From NCBI GenBank assembly GCA_963210315.1, contig OY723253.1, forward strand, positions 1,984,001 to 2,048,000: a stretch of DNA of 64,000 nucleotides, in the 5' to 3' direction. The notes below the pieces were generated by a model. It saw nothing but the letters and a program-made list of their open reading frames with translations. It did no database searches and was not told the origin of the DNA. This DNA comes from Rhynchopus euleeides. Its lineage: Eukaryota; Euglenozoa; Diplonemea; Diplonemida; Diplonemidae. A program made the position numbers and the translations under genes. Shown piece by piece: positions 63,501-64,000 of the stretch (position 1 is the stretch's first letter; every line of letters begins with the position of its first letter).

Positions 63501-64000
63501 AGCGATTCACGGTGGTGGGTTGATTCTGTGCGGACCATGGCCCGCTTGCCGTCCCACCTCCCTGTGTTGCAGCAGAAGCCTGTGTGTGTGTGTGTGTGTG
63601 TGACACTGTGTGTGTCGTAGCTTTTTTTTTTTCAAGAAGTCGAAAAACAATGGGCTGTCGTTATCCCCTCCCCCCTGCTCCCTTCTACTTCTATTTCTAC
63701 TACCGCCCCCCCCCCCCTGCCTTTTCTTCTTCCTCCTCTCCCCTGACTGCCCACTCCGCGCTGTTTCGTCAGTGGTTCCGGCACCATTTCTGGTATTCTT
63801 CTTGTTGCCAGGTTTGCTGCCCTTTTGTGACAAACGCGCCGTGCTCTCACGGAAAGCGTTCAGATCTGAAAGCGTTGAAACCCCATTTCAGTTGCTACGC
63901 CCAGTTGTCGCATGACATGCCATGCGTGTGCAACTGCCTGATATGGCAGGTCTTGCGAAACCCTATCGGCTTTGCAATGTTCTACAGCGGGATTGGTGGG
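60512..64000. other. 3.5 kb without a supported gene
   Basis: The open frames here are short and of low complexity. It contains CT-rich tracts (61612-61634), a TG microsatellite (63580-63612), facing C- and G-runs, and several loosely related segments near 61510, 62100 and 62730 with GTGTG(T/C)G ... GTGGGGAGATC-like wording. I looked for tRNA arms and box motifs and saw none. It may hold non-coding RNA or the flank of a gene beyond the window. Confidence 0.4.

Noticed and set aside
60512-64000. tRNA or small RNA genes in the gene-poor right end
   Set aside because: I looked for T-arm, anticodon-arm and acceptor pairing and for box A/B wording and found nothing consistent; a covariance-model search would be decisive.

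Overview
This window looks like nuclear DNA of a flagellated protist. It is GC-rich, has long coding frames with few introns, and carries genes for beta-tubulin, a kinesin, a CLASP-like microtubule protein and a TPR protein. Euglenozoa is the best fit, possibly a diplonemid, but this is inference. The beta-tubulin resembles kinetoplastid/euglenid beta-tubulins as I remember them ([20 protein letters not shown] near the N-terminus, acidic [16 protein letters not shown] tail). Every host gene I can support lies on the + strand, as in polycistronic clusters. Several starts follow a pyrimidine tract plus AG that could be a spliced-leader acceptor. A degraded cyclase domain resembles trypanosome receptor cyclases. 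At least two genes also have conventional GT-AG introns. Taxonomy cannot be settled from this window alone.

Host genes, left to right: a Gln-rich protein cut by the window edge (1-1128); a ubiquitin-like plus ankyrin protein (2395-3918); a large Gly-rich SPRY-like protein (5702-9040); a TPR protein with one 222-nt intron (26454-28010); an N-terminal-motor kinesin (28791-31190); a 1,116-residue probable mitochondrial protein (36546-39896); beta-tubulin (40345-41685); a zinc-cluster plus PDZ-like protein (43598-47095); and a CLASP-like protein with two probable introns (54486-56771).

Most of the rest is repeats and DNA transposons, many nested. The main complex is at 9305-25299. A roughly 1.15-kb element (A) carries in its left inverted repeat a second element (B, 6-bp duplication TAAAAA). 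B in turn was hit by a TA-flanked element (D), an element with 330-bp inverted repeats (E), and a 10.2-kb element (F, 3-bp duplication TTA, 13-bp inverted repeats). F is filled by three satellite arrays, all with a 31-bp monomer and a common ancestral sequence. Two of them show higher-order repeats of exactly 1,023 and 1,240 bp. A second nest is at 31547-36255 (N, holding H, which holds J1 and a hAT-type element M). A third is at 57586-60511 (K, holding L and J2). J1 and J2 are 349-bp copies of one family.

The region 47.1-54.4 kb has no convincing intact gene. It holds a hairpin satellite (38-39-bp monomer, 231-bp higher-order unit), its decayed relatives, and the cyclase fragment. The region 60.5-64 kb has no gene I can support. 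I saw no rRNA, tRNA, CRISPR array, reverse transcriptase or virus-like element.
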